Notes: generated from the letters alone by a model not told the origin. Counted from the stretch's first letter, positions 1 through 9,930 are shown. The stretch: 64,000 bases of DNA from Chitinophaga barathri (GCF_003807585.1 NZ_RMBX01000003.1:496001-560000), one strand, 5' to 3'. Program-made: numbers and translations.

Positions 1-1
1 G

Positions 2-412
2 GACCGGGTACTGATCAATATGCCGCCTACAGGCTCCGGGCCGGGCGGGGTCAACGATACGGTGACCGTATACCTCGGCGTGGTGTGCCTGAATGAAGAC
101 CGGGGCGTGCCCTGGGGAGACAACCAGGAGGACGACACCCGTGATTACCCCATTGCAAAAGGCATGTACCTGCCATCCGTGGTCACCAGCGACCCGAACC
201 TCCTGCGGCTCATTTCCTTGCTGGATGGGAAAGACCTGCGGCTGAAACGGCATTACAACCCGCGGGAAATATTTGACGAACACTACATAGAGCCTGAATG
301 GATGCAGATCTACTCCATGATACAGAAAATGGTATGGAAGATCACCGAAGAAAACGGGCTGGGCAAAGAAGATATACGCGAGCTGACCAATGCGCTCAAT
401 GCTTATCAGTAA
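2..412 (+). CDS. 3' end of an unrecognised protein (5' end outside window)
   Basis: The reading frame is open from the first complete codon in this frame to the stop at 410-412, so the gene almost certainly begins upstream of the window and only about 136 C-terminal residues are visible. An internal ATG at 20 exists, but nothing supports it as the start. The visible part is hydrophilic, with a Gly/Pro-rich turn near its beginning (PPTGSGPGG) and a helical, charged C-terminus. It has no signal peptide, membrane segment or motif that I recognise. A strong terminator follows about 30 bases after the stop, so this is the last gene of its transcript. Function unknown. Confidence 0.6.
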   Translation, partial: DRVLINMPPTGSGPGGVNDTVTVYLGVVCLNEDRGVPWGDNQEDDTRDYPIAKGMYLPSVVTSDPNLLRLISLLDGKDLRLKRHYNPREIFDEHYIEPEWMQIYSMIQKMVWKITEENGLGKEDIRELTNALNAYQ

Positions 413-444
413 ACATACTCGATTTATATTGACATCATGAACCG

Positions 445-468
445 CGGGGCCTCTTCAGGCCCCGTTTC
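445..468. terminator. Bidirectional rho-independent terminator
   Basis: An 8-bp perfect GC-rich stem (CGGGGCCT / AGGCCCCG) with a CTTC loop is followed by TTTC on the plus strand. It lies between the convergent ends of the partial first gene and the AraC-family gene and could serve both. Confidence 0.75.
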
Positions 469-471
469 TAT

Positions 472-1356
472 TTACGCCCCGCGCCTTGCCCGGTAATGGT
501 TCGGGCTTACGCCCATGAGTTTATTGAACATCCGGGAAAAATAATACGGGTCCGCCATGCCCAGTTTATACGCGATCTCCTTCACCCGCATATCCGTAAA
601 AATGAGGTACTGGCAGGCCTTCTGGATCTTGAGGTGATTAAAATACTCCATCGGCGAAAAACCTGTTCGCTTGCGGAAAATATGGGAATAATGAGAAGCG
701 GAAAGATTCACCGCCTGCGCCAGCCCGCTGAGGGTAAGCGCCTGCGCCAGCTGCTCCTGCATATAACTGATGGAAAGCTCCACCGCATCCTTGCGCCGGT
801 TCTTTTCCGAAAGGCTGAACTGGTCGTCGTACAGGAAAGAAGACAGGAAATGCCATAAACACATATTGGCATAACAGAGATTATCGCTGCCATAGCCCCT
901 TTCAAGACTGGCATACATATCCTCGAACAGCGCAATCCTTTTCTGCTGGAACGTGATACCTCCCATGTGCCCGCCATGCCTGCGTATCATAGCATCCGTG
1001 ATCTCCTTTGCCATCGGGCCTTTGAAGTGCGTCCAGTAAATGGTCCAGGAGTCCGATTCGTCCGCGGCATAACTATGCGCGCTGCCCGCCGGGATGATCA
1101 CAAAAGAATCCGGCCCCAGCGCATACTTTTTTTTACCTATCTGCGCCTGCCCCTTTCCTTCGCGGCAGTAGATAAGAATATGCTGGTCGATGCCATGCAG
1201 CCGCTGCCGGAAATGATACCTCGCTTTCGGGTAATAGCCGATGTCCGTTACGTACGCCCCGCCGATCACAGGATCGCCGGCACAGCCTTCCGCCACGATC
1301 TTTCGCGGTAAAATGACGGCCCGCTGGCCTTCAAAACCTTCTTTTTTGCGGATCAT
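472..1356 (-). CDS. AraC-family transcriptional regulator (cupin + HTH)
   Basis: A 294-residue regulator is predicted to sense a ligand and control the divergent PUL that starts at 1539. Residues about 20-115 form an AraC-type cupin sensor with a proline/glycine-rich strand pattern (IIPAGSAHSYAADE). Residues about 195-294 are the double helix-turn-helix domain, ending in the family signature ADPYYFSRMFNKLMGVSPNHYR. A TTG two codons upstream (1362) could also initiate; I chose the ATG at 1356. The 182-bp gap to susC is a divergent promoter region, and the gene ends at a shared terminator. Such regulators commonly act on the adjacent catabolic operon, which is inference here. The ligand is unknown. 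Confidence 0.9.
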   Translation of the reverse strand: MIRKKEGFEGQRAVILPRKIVAEGCAGDPVIGGAYVTDIGYYPKARYHFRQRLHGIDQHILIYCREGKGQAQIGKKKYALGPDSFVIIPAGSAHSYAADESDSWTIYWTHFKGPMAKEITDAMIRRHGGHMGGITFQQKRIALFEDMYASLERGYGSDNLCYANMCLWHFLSSFLYDDQFSLSEKNRRKDAVELSISYMQEQLAQALTLSGLAQAVNLSASHYSHIFRKRTGFSPMEYFNHLKIQKACQYLIFTDMRVKEIAYKLGMADPYYFSRMFNKLMGVSPNHYRARRGA

Positions 1357-1470
1357 ACCCAAATGTAAGGAATAATAAAAAAATCCATGAATCCCCGCTA
1401 TGGATCAAAATTTCCTGCATGTCAAACATATCGGACCGTAAGATAATCCATCATATCCGTAATAATGACT

Positions 1471-1502
1471 ATTGAACCGGCGGCCGGGATGTATAATATT
1501 TG
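1471..1502 (+). promoter_or_regulatory. Candidate Bacteroidota sigma-ABfr-type promoter for the first PUL
   Basis: ATTG at 1471-1474 is followed after 20 bases by AATATTTG at 1495-1502, one mismatch from the TAnnTTTG -7 element. The spacing fits the Bacteroidota -33/-7 arrangement and the position is 36 bases before the susC start. Confidence 0.4.
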
Positions 1503-1538
1503 TATCAATTCTTTCCACGGCGTTAAAAACGTAATGTT

Positions 1539-4500
1539 ATGAAAAAACGACTACTGCTCTTATGGGCTTTCCTCCTATGCCTGTACCAGCTCTCATTTTC
1601 GCAGAGCACGCCCATTACCGGTAAAATATCCGGGATGGACGGCGCACCGCTTCCCAACGTATCCGTACAGGTAAAAGGCACTTCCACAGGCGCCATTACC
1701 AACGCCCAGGGCACATTCTCCCTGCAGGCCGGTACAGATGCCATTCTTATCATTTCCTCCATCGGCTACCTGCCGCAGCAAGTGGCTTTAAAAGGCCGCT
1801 CATTCATTGCTTTAACCCTGGAAACGGACAACAAAACCCTCAATGACGTGGTGGTGATCGGCTACCAAAGCACCGCGCGCAAAAACGTGACCACTTCCAT
1901 CTCTTCCGTTTCCGCAAAAGATATTGAGCCGTACACCAGCGGCACCGTAGCCACCGCCATCCAGGGCAAGCTGGCCGGCGTGCAGATCATGGCGGCAGAC
2001 GGCAGCGTGGGCTCGCAGCCCCGCATTCTCGTACGTGGCCTCAGCAGCATCACGGCAAACACCAATCCCCTCGTGATCGTGGACGGGATGGAGATCGGGT
2101 ACAATTTTATGAACACCATCAACCCGCTGGACATCCTCAGCATCGATGTGCTCAAAGATGCATCCGCCGCATCCATCTACGGTGCGCGCTCCGGCCAGGG
2201 TGTCATCCTTATCACCACAAAAAAAGGAAAAGGCGCGCCCACCATCAATTTCTCCGCCGTCTATGGCATCACGCAGTCTCCCAATGTAAAACTGGCCGGC
2301 GCACAGGAATATGCGGGCCTGATGAACCAGATCGCCACGAACAGCGGCGCCACGCTACCTTTCCCCGACGTAAAAAGCCTGAGCAACACCAATTACTGGG
2401 ATGAAACCTTCGGGCAGGGCAACCGCCAGAATTATAACCTGAGCATTTCAGGCGGCGGCAACGGGCTTTCCGTATTCGGCAGCCTCGGTTATTATTCGGA
2501 AGAATCGTATGCGGGCAAACAGGCGGGCCAGTGGAAAAAGATCACCGGAAGGCTGAATGTGGACTGGGATATCAACAAAGTGGTGAAGACCGGTATCAAT
2601 ATTTCGCCGCGTTATGAGAATTATCCCTTTGCGCCGCTGAACCTTACCTGGGGCGCTTTTGCCATGGACCCTACCGTGGCGCCGTTTCGCAGCGAAGCGG
2701 ATGTGATCGCGTCGCTGCCGCCGCTCACCGGTGTGTTCGCCGACTTTATGACCGCGTTTAACCCGGCCTACAGCGTGCCCGGCAGGTCGTTATTTAACGG
2801 GCTGATCAACCCGGAATTCAACAAACGCACGAACTTCGATAAAAGAGAATATTTCGGCGGCCAGTTCAGCACCTATCTCGAGATCAAACCTTTTAAAGGC
2901 CTCGTGCTCAAATCCGTGCTGGACGCTACCGCCAACTTCTCCCAGCAGAACAATTATGCTCCCAAATATTATTTCGCGCCCAACAGCTACAACGCCAAAA
3001 CGGCCGTAACTTCAGCCACCGCGCAGAACAGCCGCGTGAAGATCACCAGCACGGCAGATTACACGCTGCCGCTGCCCGAGGAACATTCCGTGAACGTACT
3101 GCTGGGTCATAGCTACGACAGCTATTCCACCAAAGGCACAAACGCTTCCCGCGAAAATATTCCTTTCGATAGCGAACCATTCCGTTACATCAACGCGGGC
3201 AACCTCGTAACCGGCGCCAGCGGCGGCTACCAGCCAGGAGCAGCGCCCTTTGGCAAAATGCTTTCTTTTTTCGGATCGCTCCGTTACAACTACAAAGAAA
3301 AATATTACCTGACCGGCACCATGCGCGCGGACGCTTCCAGCCTGGTAAACCCGCTTTACCGCTGGGGTTATTTCCCTTCCGTATCCGGTGCATGGGTGAT
3401 CTCGCAGGAAAGTTTCTTTGATCCCTTAAAAGATCATGTAAGTTTCCTGAAACTCAGGGCCAGCTGGGGTAAAAGCGGGGGCAACCTGCCAGGCTCCGTG
3501 GGCGATTATATGTCTTATGTTAACATGATCACCTACGTGGACGCCACCGGCAAAGTGATCAACGGTTACACGCCCGGCTCCATCAACAATCCCGAGCTGA
3601 AATGGGAAATACAGCAGGACTTCACCGTGGGCCTTGATGCAGCGCTGTTCAACGACAAGCTGAACATCTCCATCGACCGCTACACCCGCAACCCGAAAAA
3701 CCTGCTGCTGCCTGTGCGTGTAGACCCTTCGCTAGGTTACCCGCAAGGTTACATCCCCACCCAGTACGCGAACGTAGGAGAAATGACCACCAAAGGCTGG
3801 GACGTGGCCGTTGGTTATAAAGACAATATCACCCGAAAACTGAGCTACGGCGTAAACCTCACGCTTACACAATTCAAATCGGAAGTGGATTACCTCTCCA
3901 GTTCTGACCCCATCATCGGCGGCGAGAACAATGAAGTGATCAGCACCTTCCGCTCCCGCACCACCGTAGGCCATGCACCCGGGGCATGGTGGGGTTTTAC
4001 CGTGGACGGCGTGTTCCAGACGGACCAGGAAGCCAGCAGCTACGTGAACAAAAACGGCGAAAGACTGCAACCGCAAGCCACCGCGGGCGACCTTAAGTTC
4101 CGCGACTTCAATAATGACGGCAAGATCGACAACAACGATATGTCCGACCTGGGCTCCCCCTACCCCAAGTTTTCCGCGGGCCTCGCGCTGACGCTGGCTT
4201 ATGGCAACTTCGATTTCAGGACGGAACTGTACGGTGTATTTGGCCAGCAGAACTTCAACCAGTACCGCAGGAATATGATAGCAGGCGGTAACTACAACTT
4301 TATTTCCGGCTTCCAGGACCAGTACTGGCATGGTGAAGGCACCAGCAACAGCTTCCCCGTACTGCGCAAAACCGATTTAAACGGCAACTTCACGAAGATG
4401 TCCACCTTCTTCCTCGAAAAAGGGAACTTCCTGCGGGCGAACCTGATGCAGATCGGGTATAAAGTGCCGGAGGGGCTGATCAAAGGCATCAAAAACCTAC

Positions 4501-4658
4501 GTGTGTATGTATCCGCGCAAAACCTGTTCACCATCAGCAATTATTCAGGGCTGAACCCGGATATTCCCTGGTATTCCACTATTTCCTACGCAGGGAATGA
4601 CAACTACCAGATGGTGCCGCCACGCTTATATACGTTCGGGTTAAACCTTGCTTTATAA
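1539..4658 (+). CDS. SusC/RagA-family TonB-dependent outer-membrane transporter
   Basis: This 1039-residue outer-membrane transporter should import oligosaccharides with its SusD partner, powered by TonB. It has a signal peptide (residues 1-21, ending FSQ) and a carboxypeptidase-regulatory-like beta-sandwich at about 24-95 (PITGKISGMDGAPLPNVSV). The TonB-box-like segment (DVVVIGYQ, about residue 105) precedes the plug domain with the SusC signature LKDASAASIYGARSGQGVILITTKKG-type region at about 205-235, and a long beta-barrel ends in an aromatic-rich strand. It opens a seven-gene operon: susD starts 14-20 bases downstream. The imported glycan cannot be deduced, but GH30 and GH2 enzymes in the operon point to a beta-linked polysaccharide. 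Confidence 0.95.
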   Translation: MKKRLLLLWAFLLCLYQLSFSQSTPITGKISGMDGAPLPNVSVQVKGTSTGAITNAQGTFSLQAGTDAILIISSIGYLPQQVALKGRSFIALTLETDNKTLNDVVVIGYQSTARKNVTTSISSVSAKDIEPYTSGTVATAIQGKLAGVQIMAADGSVGSQPRILVRGLSSITANTNPLVIVDGMEIGYNFMNTINPLDILSIDVLKDASAASIYGARSGQGVILITTKKGKGAPTINFSAVYGITQSPNVKLAGAQEYAGLMNQIATNSGATLPFPDVKSLSNTNYWDETFGQGNRQNYNLSISGGGNGLSVFGSLGYYSEESYAGKQAGQWKKITGRLNVDWDINKVVKTGINISPRYENYPFAPLNLTWGAFAMDPTVAPFRSEADVIASLPPLTGVFADFMTAFNPAYSVPGRSLFNGLINPEFNKRTNFDKREYFGGQFSTYLEIKPFKGLVLKSVLDATANFSQQNNYAPKYYFAPNSYNAKTAVTSATAQNSRVKITSTADYTLPLPEEHSVNVLLGHSYDSYSTKGTNASRENIPFDSEPFRYINAGNLVTGASGGYQPGAAPFGKMLSFFGSLRYNYKEKYYLTGTMRADASSLVNPLYRWGYFPSVSGAWVISQESFFDPLKDHVSFLKLRASWGKSGGNLPGSVGDYMSYVNMITYVDATGKVINGYTPGSINNPELKWEIQQDFTVGLDAALFNDKLNISIDRYTRNPKNLLLPVRVDPSLGYPQGYIPTQYANVGEMTTKGWDVAVGYKDNITRKLSYGVNLTLTQFKSEVDYLSSSDPIIGGENNEVISTFRSRTTVGHAPGAWWGFTVDGVFQTDQEASSYVNKNGERLQPQATAGDLKFRDFNNDGKIDNNDMSDLGSPYPKFSAGLALTLAYGNFDFRTELYGVFGQQNFNQYRRNMIAGGNYNFISGFQDQYWHGEGTSNSFPVLRKTDLNGNFTKMSTFFLEKGNFLRANLMQIGYKVPEGLIKGIKNLRVYVSAQNLFTISNYSGLNPDIPWYSTISYAGNDNYQMVPPRLYTFGLNLAL

Positions 4659-4672
4659 ACTTATTTCAATTC

Positions 4673-6256
4673 ATGTACATGAAACATCTTTTTCCATATA
4701 TCCTCGGCGGCGCGATGCTGGTTTCGGCGGCGGGCTGCAACAAACTCGACCAGGCGCCATACGGCTCCGCCATCGTGGAAGACCAGTATTATACCACGCT
4801 GGACCAATGCAATACCTCCACGATGGTCGCTTACCGCTACATCAATTACAGCACCTGGTGGGAAATACTCAACTGGCGTTACCTCGCCGGCGAAGCGGCT
4901 TCGGACAACGGATGGGTAGGCAACACTTATCAGCCCCACCCCACCTACGACGCGGCGGCCCACTTCACGCTGGATGCCGGCAATGACCGGAACGAAGCAC
5001 AATGGATCGATCTTTACAAAAGCATCGGCCGTTTTAACAGTACGATCGCGGGCATTACCGACGCGCCTATCCCGGAAGCCAATAAAAAACAGTTCATCGC
5101 CGAACTGAAGTTCCTGCGCGCCTGGTGTTATTTCGACCTGATCCGCAACTGGGGCCCTGTGCCCCTGGTGCTGGAGATCTATCCGCCTAATACACACCTG
5201 CCGCGCTCTTCCGTGCAGGATGTATATAACCAGATCGATAAAGACCTGAACGAATGCATTGCCGTATTGCCGAAGAAAGGCGCATATCCCGCCGCGGACC
5301 GCTTCCGCGCATCCCGCGGGGCCGCGCTTACGCTGCTGGCAAAAGCAAGCCTGTACATGGAAAACTGGCCCAAAGCCGAATCATTGTCGAAACTGGTGAT
5401 AGACGAAGGCGATTACAACCTGGAGCAGCAATTTTCCACGCTCTGGCAATACACTTACAAAAACGGTATTGAATCCATCTTTGAAATACAGAACGGCTCT
5501 TCACAGGTGCCCGCGCTGCCTTTCAACCAGTTCCAGGTGGTGCTGAACTCACCGGGGGACGCCGGCTGGGGGTATTACTCCGTATCCAGCGACCTGGAAA
5601 ATGCATACAAATCAGAAGGCGACAGCATCCGCCTGCAATGGACCATCAACCGTCACGGCCTCCCCGTGGCCGGCGATCCCAACGCGCCTTCGTTTGACGG
5701 CAGGCCCTGGCCCGCTTCCAGTTCTTCCAAGTCCGCGCGTTTCAGCCGCAAACATTATACGCCAAAGGCGGAACGCCCGGCCAACGGCCTTTCCAGCCTG
5801 AACGACAAGATCCTTCGTTTTGCGGACGTACTGCTGATCCACGCGGAAGCCTGCGCCATGCAGCAGAAATCGGGCGAAGCACTGGGCTCATTGAAAAAAG
5901 TACGCGACAGGGTGAATCTCCTTACAGACATGAACCTCACCGGCTGGAACCTGATCAATGCCGTGCGTAAAGAACGCCGTCTTGAAATGGCCTACGAAGG
6001 TGACCGCCTGTATGATATCCGCCGCTGGAAAGACCAGAACGGCAAACCGGTGATCAGCGGCATCATGGGCCCGCAGGGCAGTTTTGTGTTGTACAATACC
6101 ACTATCAGCACCGATCCTTTTGAAACAAAAAACACCACTGAATTACAGAATAAAGGCACCAGCTTCAGGGAAAACACGCATATGCTCTGGCCCATACCCG
6201 CCAGCCAGATATTGCTTTCCGAAGGAGCCATGCAGCAAAACCCAGGTTATTTCTAA
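4673..6256 (+). CDS. SusD/RagB-family glycan-binding outer-membrane lipoprotein
   Basis: This 527-residue surface lipoprotein caps the SusC barrel and binds the glycan. The signal peptide ends in the lipobox SAAGC (Cys22 from the first ATG, Cys20 from the second). SusD family traits include the early LKFLRAWCYFDLIRNWG helix, TPR-like helices in the middle, and the C-terminal RLEMAYEGDRLYDIRRWK motif followed by LLFPIP-like wording (LWPIPASQILL). ATG codons at 4673 and 4679 are both possible. The gene follows susC by 14 bases and the next gene starts 10 bases after its stop, so they are co-transcribed. Confidence 0.94.
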   Translation: MYMKHLFPYILGGAMLVSAAGCNKLDQAPYGSAIVEDQYYTTLDQCNTSTMVAYRYINYSTWWEILNWRYLAGEAASDNGWVGNTYQPHPTYDAAAHFTLDAGNDRNEAQWIDLYKSIGRFNSTIAGITDAPIPEANKKQFIAELKFLRAWCYFDLIRNWGPVPLVLEIYPPNTHLPRSSVQDVYNQIDKDLNECIAVLPKKGAYPAADRFRASRGAALTLLAKASLYMENWPKAESLSKLVIDEGDYNLEQQFSTLWQYTYKNGIESIFEIQNGSSQVPALPFNQFQVVLNSPGDAGWGYYSVSSDLENAYKSEGDSIRLQWTINRHGLPVAGDPNAPSFDGRPWPASSSSKSARFSRKHYTPKAERPANGLSSLNDKILRFADVLLIHAEACAMQQKSGEALGSLKKVRDRVNLLTDMNLTGWNLINAVRKERRLEMAYEGDRLYDIRRWKDQNGKPVISGIMGPQGSFVLYNTTISTDPFETKNTTELQNKGTSFRENTHMLWPIPASQILLSEGAMQQNPGYF

Positions 6257-6266
6257 ACAAACACGG

Positions 6267-7883
6267 ATGAAGACACTCTCGATCATAGGTTTCGCGTTTT
6301 TCGCGGCCTTCTGTGGCAAAGGTTCCAACCCGGGCCCCGGCCCGGGCGGTTCCTCCTGCATCTATCTCGGCAGGGATACCTGCGCACAGAAAGCCGTACA
6401 GAAAGTGACCATACTTCTGCAGAATACACGGCAGACCATTCACAGCTTCGGCGCCTCCGACTGCTGGACCACCAAGTACATCGGCACCTGGGGCAATACC
6501 GGCAAAAAGAACCAGGTAGCGGATTACCTCTTCAGCATGGACACTGCCACGGATGGCTCACCCAAAGGAATCGGCCTTTCACTCTGGCGTTTTAACATCG
6601 GTGCGGGCAGCCGCGAGCAGGGCGTGAACAGTAATATCACCGACGAATGGAGAAGGGAAGAATGTTTCCTGAATGCTGACGGCAGCTACGACTGGAGCAA
6701 ATCACAAGGCCAGCAATGGTTCCTGCAGGCGGCCAAACAAAGAGGCGTGAAATACACCCTTGGTTTTTCCCTCTCCGCCCCTGTGCATTTTTCACTGAAC
6801 GGCAAAGCCTTCAACGGCTCCGGCGGCACCATGATGAATATACAGGCCGGCAAAATGGACACCTATGCGGACTTCCTCGCCAACGTCACCAAACACTTCG
6901 GGTTCGATTACCTGAGCCCCGTCAACGAGCCACAATGGGCCTGGGGTAATGGTAACACGGCAAACCAGGAAGGTACACAGGCCACAAACGACCAGGTGGC
7001 GGAGCTAAGCCGCCTCACCGCGCAAAAGCTGGCCGGCACTAATTCCCGCATCGTGGTAGGCGAAGCCGGTACGCTGGAATTCCTGTACGGCAAAAATACG
7101 GACAACCGCGGCGATCAGATCACGCAGTTCTTCTCTCCTTCCGCACCATACTACCTCGGTGATCTGCCGAACGTAGCGAAAATAATCTCAGGGCACAGCT
7201 ATTTCACCACATGCCCGGACAACACGCTTATAAACACCCGCACACAGCTGCTGAACAAAGCCCGGCAAGTGGACGCGAATCTTGAACTGTGGCAGACCGA
7301 ATTTGGAATCCTCGGTGACATCTGCGGCCAGTACAACGGTTCACCCCGCAACACCGGCATTGAATACGGGCTGTATGTGGCAAAGGTTTTGCATCACGAC
7401 CTCGTGATCGCGGGCGTTACCTCCTGGCAGTGGTGGCTGGCCGTGAGTCCCTACAATTACAGCGATGCGCTGGTATACATCAACGATGCCTCGGGGCAGA
7501 TGAACGTCCCCAATTGTAAAACAGACGGCATTGTACTGGATTCCAAACAGCTCTGGGCTTTCGGTAACTTCGCAAGGTTCATCAGGCCAGGCATGAAACG
7601 CGTGGAAACAAGCATAGAAGGCAACAACGACCCCGCCATCGCGGCAGGCACGCTCATGATCTCCGCTTATAAAAACGAAACAACCAAACAACTGGTAGCC
7701 GTTTTGGTAAACCCGGAGAACAAAGAAAAATACATACAACTGAACGGCATAACCATCGCCGGCAACAAACTCGATCAGTATACAACGGACGCTTCCAGCA
7801 ATTGTAAACGCTCCGTAGCGGATGCAAACAGGATAGTGATCCCGGCAAAATCAGTGGTAACAGTAAGCGGCCAATACCCATAA
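6267..7883 (+). CDS. GH30-like glycoside hydrolase, lipoprotein
   Basis: This 538-residue predicted surface or periplasmic lipoprotein (lipobox FAAFC, Cys16, then a Gly/Pro-rich linker) has a GH30-type (beta/alpha)8 catalytic domain and a C-terminal beta-sandwich. The N-terminal strand QTIHSFGASDCW is typical of GH30. The putative acid/base is Glu221 in VNEPQW and the putative nucleophile is Glu345 in WQTEFG. Overall it resembles endo-beta-1,6-galactanase or glucanase-like members more than glucocerebrosidases, but I cannot assign a subfamily. I use the ATG at 6267: the same frame is open back to 6084 inside susD, but an MKT start there gives a proper lipoprotein signal. It would cut the polymer at the cell surface before import. 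Confidence 0.85.
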   Translation: MKTLSIIGFAFFAAFCGKGSNPGPGPGGSSCIYLGRDTCAQKAVQKVTILLQNTRQTIHSFGASDCWTTKYIGTWGNTGKKNQVADYLFSMDTATDGSPKGIGLSLWRFNIGAGSREQGVNSNITDEWRREECFLNADGSYDWSKSQGQQWFLQAAKQRGVKYTLGFSLSAPVHFSLNGKAFNGSGGTMMNIQAGKMDTYADFLANVTKHFGFDYLSPVNEPQWAWGNGNTANQEGTQATNDQVAELSRLTAQKLAGTNSRIVVGEAGTLEFLYGKNTDNRGDQITQFFSPSAPYYLGDLPNVAKIISGHSYFTTCPDNTLINTRTQLLNKARQVDANLELWQTEFGILGDICGQYNGSPRNTGIEYGLYVAKVLHHDLVIAGVTSWQWWLAVSPYNYSDALVYINDASGQMNVPNCKTDGIVLDSKQLWAFGNFARFIRPGMKRVETSIEGNNDPAIAAGTLMISAYKNETTKQLVAVLVNPENKEKYIQLNGITIAGNKLDQYTTDASSNCKRSVADANRIVIPAKSVVTVSGQYP

Positions 7884-7892
7884 TTGAAACGC

Positions 7893-8576
7893 ATGAAAAG
7901 ACAGTTCATCGTAGTACTCTTTATTATGTTCAACATAACCGCCCTGCGAGCGCAGGACACTACGTTCCTGCGGCAGGTGCGGTCTGAATTACAAAAGACC
8001 TGGCCGCACAACCGGGCGGTCAATCTTGTATTTCACGGCCATTCCGTGCCCGCGGGATATTTTGCCACACCGGTGGTGAACACGCTGGAAGCCTACCCCC
8101 AGCAGGTATTAAAAGGCCTGAAGGAAAAATACCCGAACGCGGTGATCAACGTGATCGTAACGGCCATCGGCGGGGAAAATTCGGTGAAAGGCGCGGAACG
8201 TTTCAGCAGTACCGTGCTCATTCACCAACCGGACGTGTTGTTTATAGACTATGCGCTGAACGACCGGGCAATAGGCCTTGAAAAAGCCCGCGCCGCCACG
8301 GAACAGATGATCCGCGAAGCGCAGGCGCAACACATTCCCGTGATACTGCTCACCCCTTCACCGGATATCTCCACGGACTGGAAATCGGCCGGCAATCCGC
8401 TACGCCTGCTCCGGGACCAGATCGTAACATTGGCAAAACAATATAAAACCGGGCTGTTGGACACCTATGACATCTTCCTCCGGCAAGCCGACGTAAAGCC
8501 GCTGATGGCGCAAAACAACCATCCAAATGAAAAGGGGCATAGGCTGATTGCGGAAGGAATATTACATTGGTTCTGA
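7893..8576 (+). CDS. SGNH/GDSL-type hydrolase (putative carbohydrate esterase)
   Basis: This 227-residue exported protein has a signal peptide ending at about residue 20 (ALRAQ). SGNH blocks are visible: FHGHSVPAGYF near residue 48 holds the block I serine, but the usual GDS is GHS here. IGGEN supplies the glycine block, YALND the block III asparagine, and NNHPNEKGH the C-terminal Asp/His block, with Asn in place of the usual Asp before HP. A role in removing acyl groups from the PUL glycan is inferred from context. A TTG at 7884 is an alternative start. It sits 9 bases after the GH30 gene. Confidence 0.8.
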   Translation: MKRQFIVVLFIMFNITALRAQDTTFLRQVRSELQKTWPHNRAVNLVFHGHSVPAGYFATPVVNTLEAYPQQVLKGLKEKYPNAVINVIVTAIGGENSVKGAERFSSTVLIHQPDVLFIDYALNDRAIGLEKARAATEQMIREAQAQHIPVILLTPSPDISTDWKSAGNPLRLLRDQIVTLAKQYKTGLLDTYDIFLRQADVKPLMAQNNHPNEKGHRLIAEGILHWF

Positions 8577-8592
8577 TAAAATACACTACAGC

Positions 8593-9930
8593 ATGCAGCA
8601 AAGATTCAACCACGCGTATATCATCGGCATTTCATTCATATCCGCGCTCGGCGGCTACCTGTTCGGTTTCGACTTTGCAGTGATCTCCGGCGCACTGCCC
8701 TTCCTCCGTACCACCTTTGCGCTGAACGCATGGTGGGAAGGGTTCCTCACAGGCTCTCTGGCCCTGGGCTGTATGGTAGGCTGCCTGGCCGCCGGTGCAC
8801 TGGCGGACCGCTACGGGCGCAAACCCGGGCTGATCCTCGCAGCGTTCATCTTCACGCTTTCTTCGCTGGGCATGGCCTTTTCCGAAGGGCTCACTATGTT
8901 CGTGACCATGCGTTTTGCCGCGGGCATCGGTGTGGGCATGGCTTCCATCCTCAGCCCCTTGTACATCGCCGAGATCTCCCCGGCACACCTGCGCGGTCGG
9001 AATGTTTCCATCAATCAACTTACGATCGTGATCGGCATCCTGGTCACCAATCTCGTGAACTATACACTTGCCTCTAAAGGCGATGAAGCCTGGCGCTGGA
9101 TGTTTGGCCTGGGCGCCTTGCCCAGCCTCGTCTTCCTGTTTGGCGTACTGCTGCTGCCCGAAAGTCCCAGATGGCTCATGGGCAAAGGCAAAACGGAACA
9201 GGCACGGAAAACGCTCGCCCGCATCGGCGATGCCGCCTTTGTGGAAGAAACCGCGCGGGACATCCGTACATCCCTCCAGGGCCACACGCGCACCAGTCTG
9301 AAAGCCGTATTTGAAAAAGCAGTAAGGCCGGCTGTAGTAGTGGGCATTACACTCGCGGTATTCCAGCAGTTGTGCGGTATCAACATCGTATTCAATTATA
9401 CCTCCACCATCTTCGCATCCGTGGGCGCCGACCTGGACAGCCAGCTGTTCGAAACGATCTCTATCGGCATTGTGAACCTGGTATTCACACTGGTGGCCAT
9501 GTGGCAGGTGGATAAACTGGGCAGACGGCCGCTGATGCTGATCGGTTCACTCGGGCTTTCCGTGGTCTATATCGTTTTAGCCTTACTGCTGCGCAACCAG
9601 GCGGATGTGAAGTTCGTTTCGTTCTTCGTGCTGCTGGCCATTGCGATGTACGCCACTTCGCTGGCGCCGGTCACCTGGGTGCTCATTTCGGAAATATTCC
9701 CCAACAAGATCAGGGGCCTGGCGTCTTCCATCGCCATCGTTTCTCTCTGGGGCGCCTATTTTATCCTTGTATTTACTTTCCCCATACTGGCCGAAAACCT
9801 GGGAACATATGGCCCCTTCTATTTGTACGCGGGTATCTGTTTCCTCGGTTTCCTTTTTATCCGCGCCAAAGTGCGTGAAACAAAAGGCCAGACGCTGGAA
9901 CAACTGGAGCAACATTTAATAAGACACTAA
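8593..9930 (+). CDS. Sugar-porter family MFS transporter (XylE/GLUT-like)
   Basis: This 445-residue inner-membrane symporter of the major facilitator superfamily has about 12 membrane segments. Sugar-porter signatures are all present: ADRYGRKPG after segment 2, LLPESPRWL before the central loop, QQLCGIN in segment 7 and DKLGRRPL after segment 8. It should bring the monosaccharide or small oligosaccharide released by the PUL enzymes into the cytoplasm, probably with protons. The ATG at 8593 lies 16 bases after the SGNH gene; an upstream in-frame codon at 8548 would overlap that gene and is less likely. The next gene starts 11 bases downstream, so it is mid-operon. Confidence 0.93.
   Translation: MQQRFNHAYIIGISFISALGGYLFGFDFAVISGALPFLRTTFALNAWWEGFLTGSLALGCMVGCLAAGALADRYGRKPGLILAAFIFTLSSLGMAFSEGLTMFVTMRFAAGIGVGMASILSPLYIAEISPAHLRGRNVSINQLTIVIGILVTNLVNYTLASKGDEAWRWMFGLGALPSLVFLFGVLLLPESPRWLMGKGKTEQARKTLARIGDAAFVEETARDIRTSLQGHTRTSLKAVFEKAVRPAVVVGITLAVFQQLCGINIVFNYTSTIFASVGADLDSQLFETISIGIVNLVFTLVAMWQVDKLGRRPLMLIGSLGLSVVYIVLALLLRNQADVKFVSFFVLLAIAMYATSLAPVTWVLISEIFPNKIRGLASSIAIVSLWGAYFILVFTFPILAENLGTYGPFYLYAGICFLGFLFIRAKVRETKGQTLEQLEQHLIRH

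Noticed and set aside
6084..6266. N-terminal extension of the GH30 frame into the susD gene
   Set aside because: The frame is open but overlaps susD by 170 bases, and the ATG at 6267 gives a proper lipoprotein signal.
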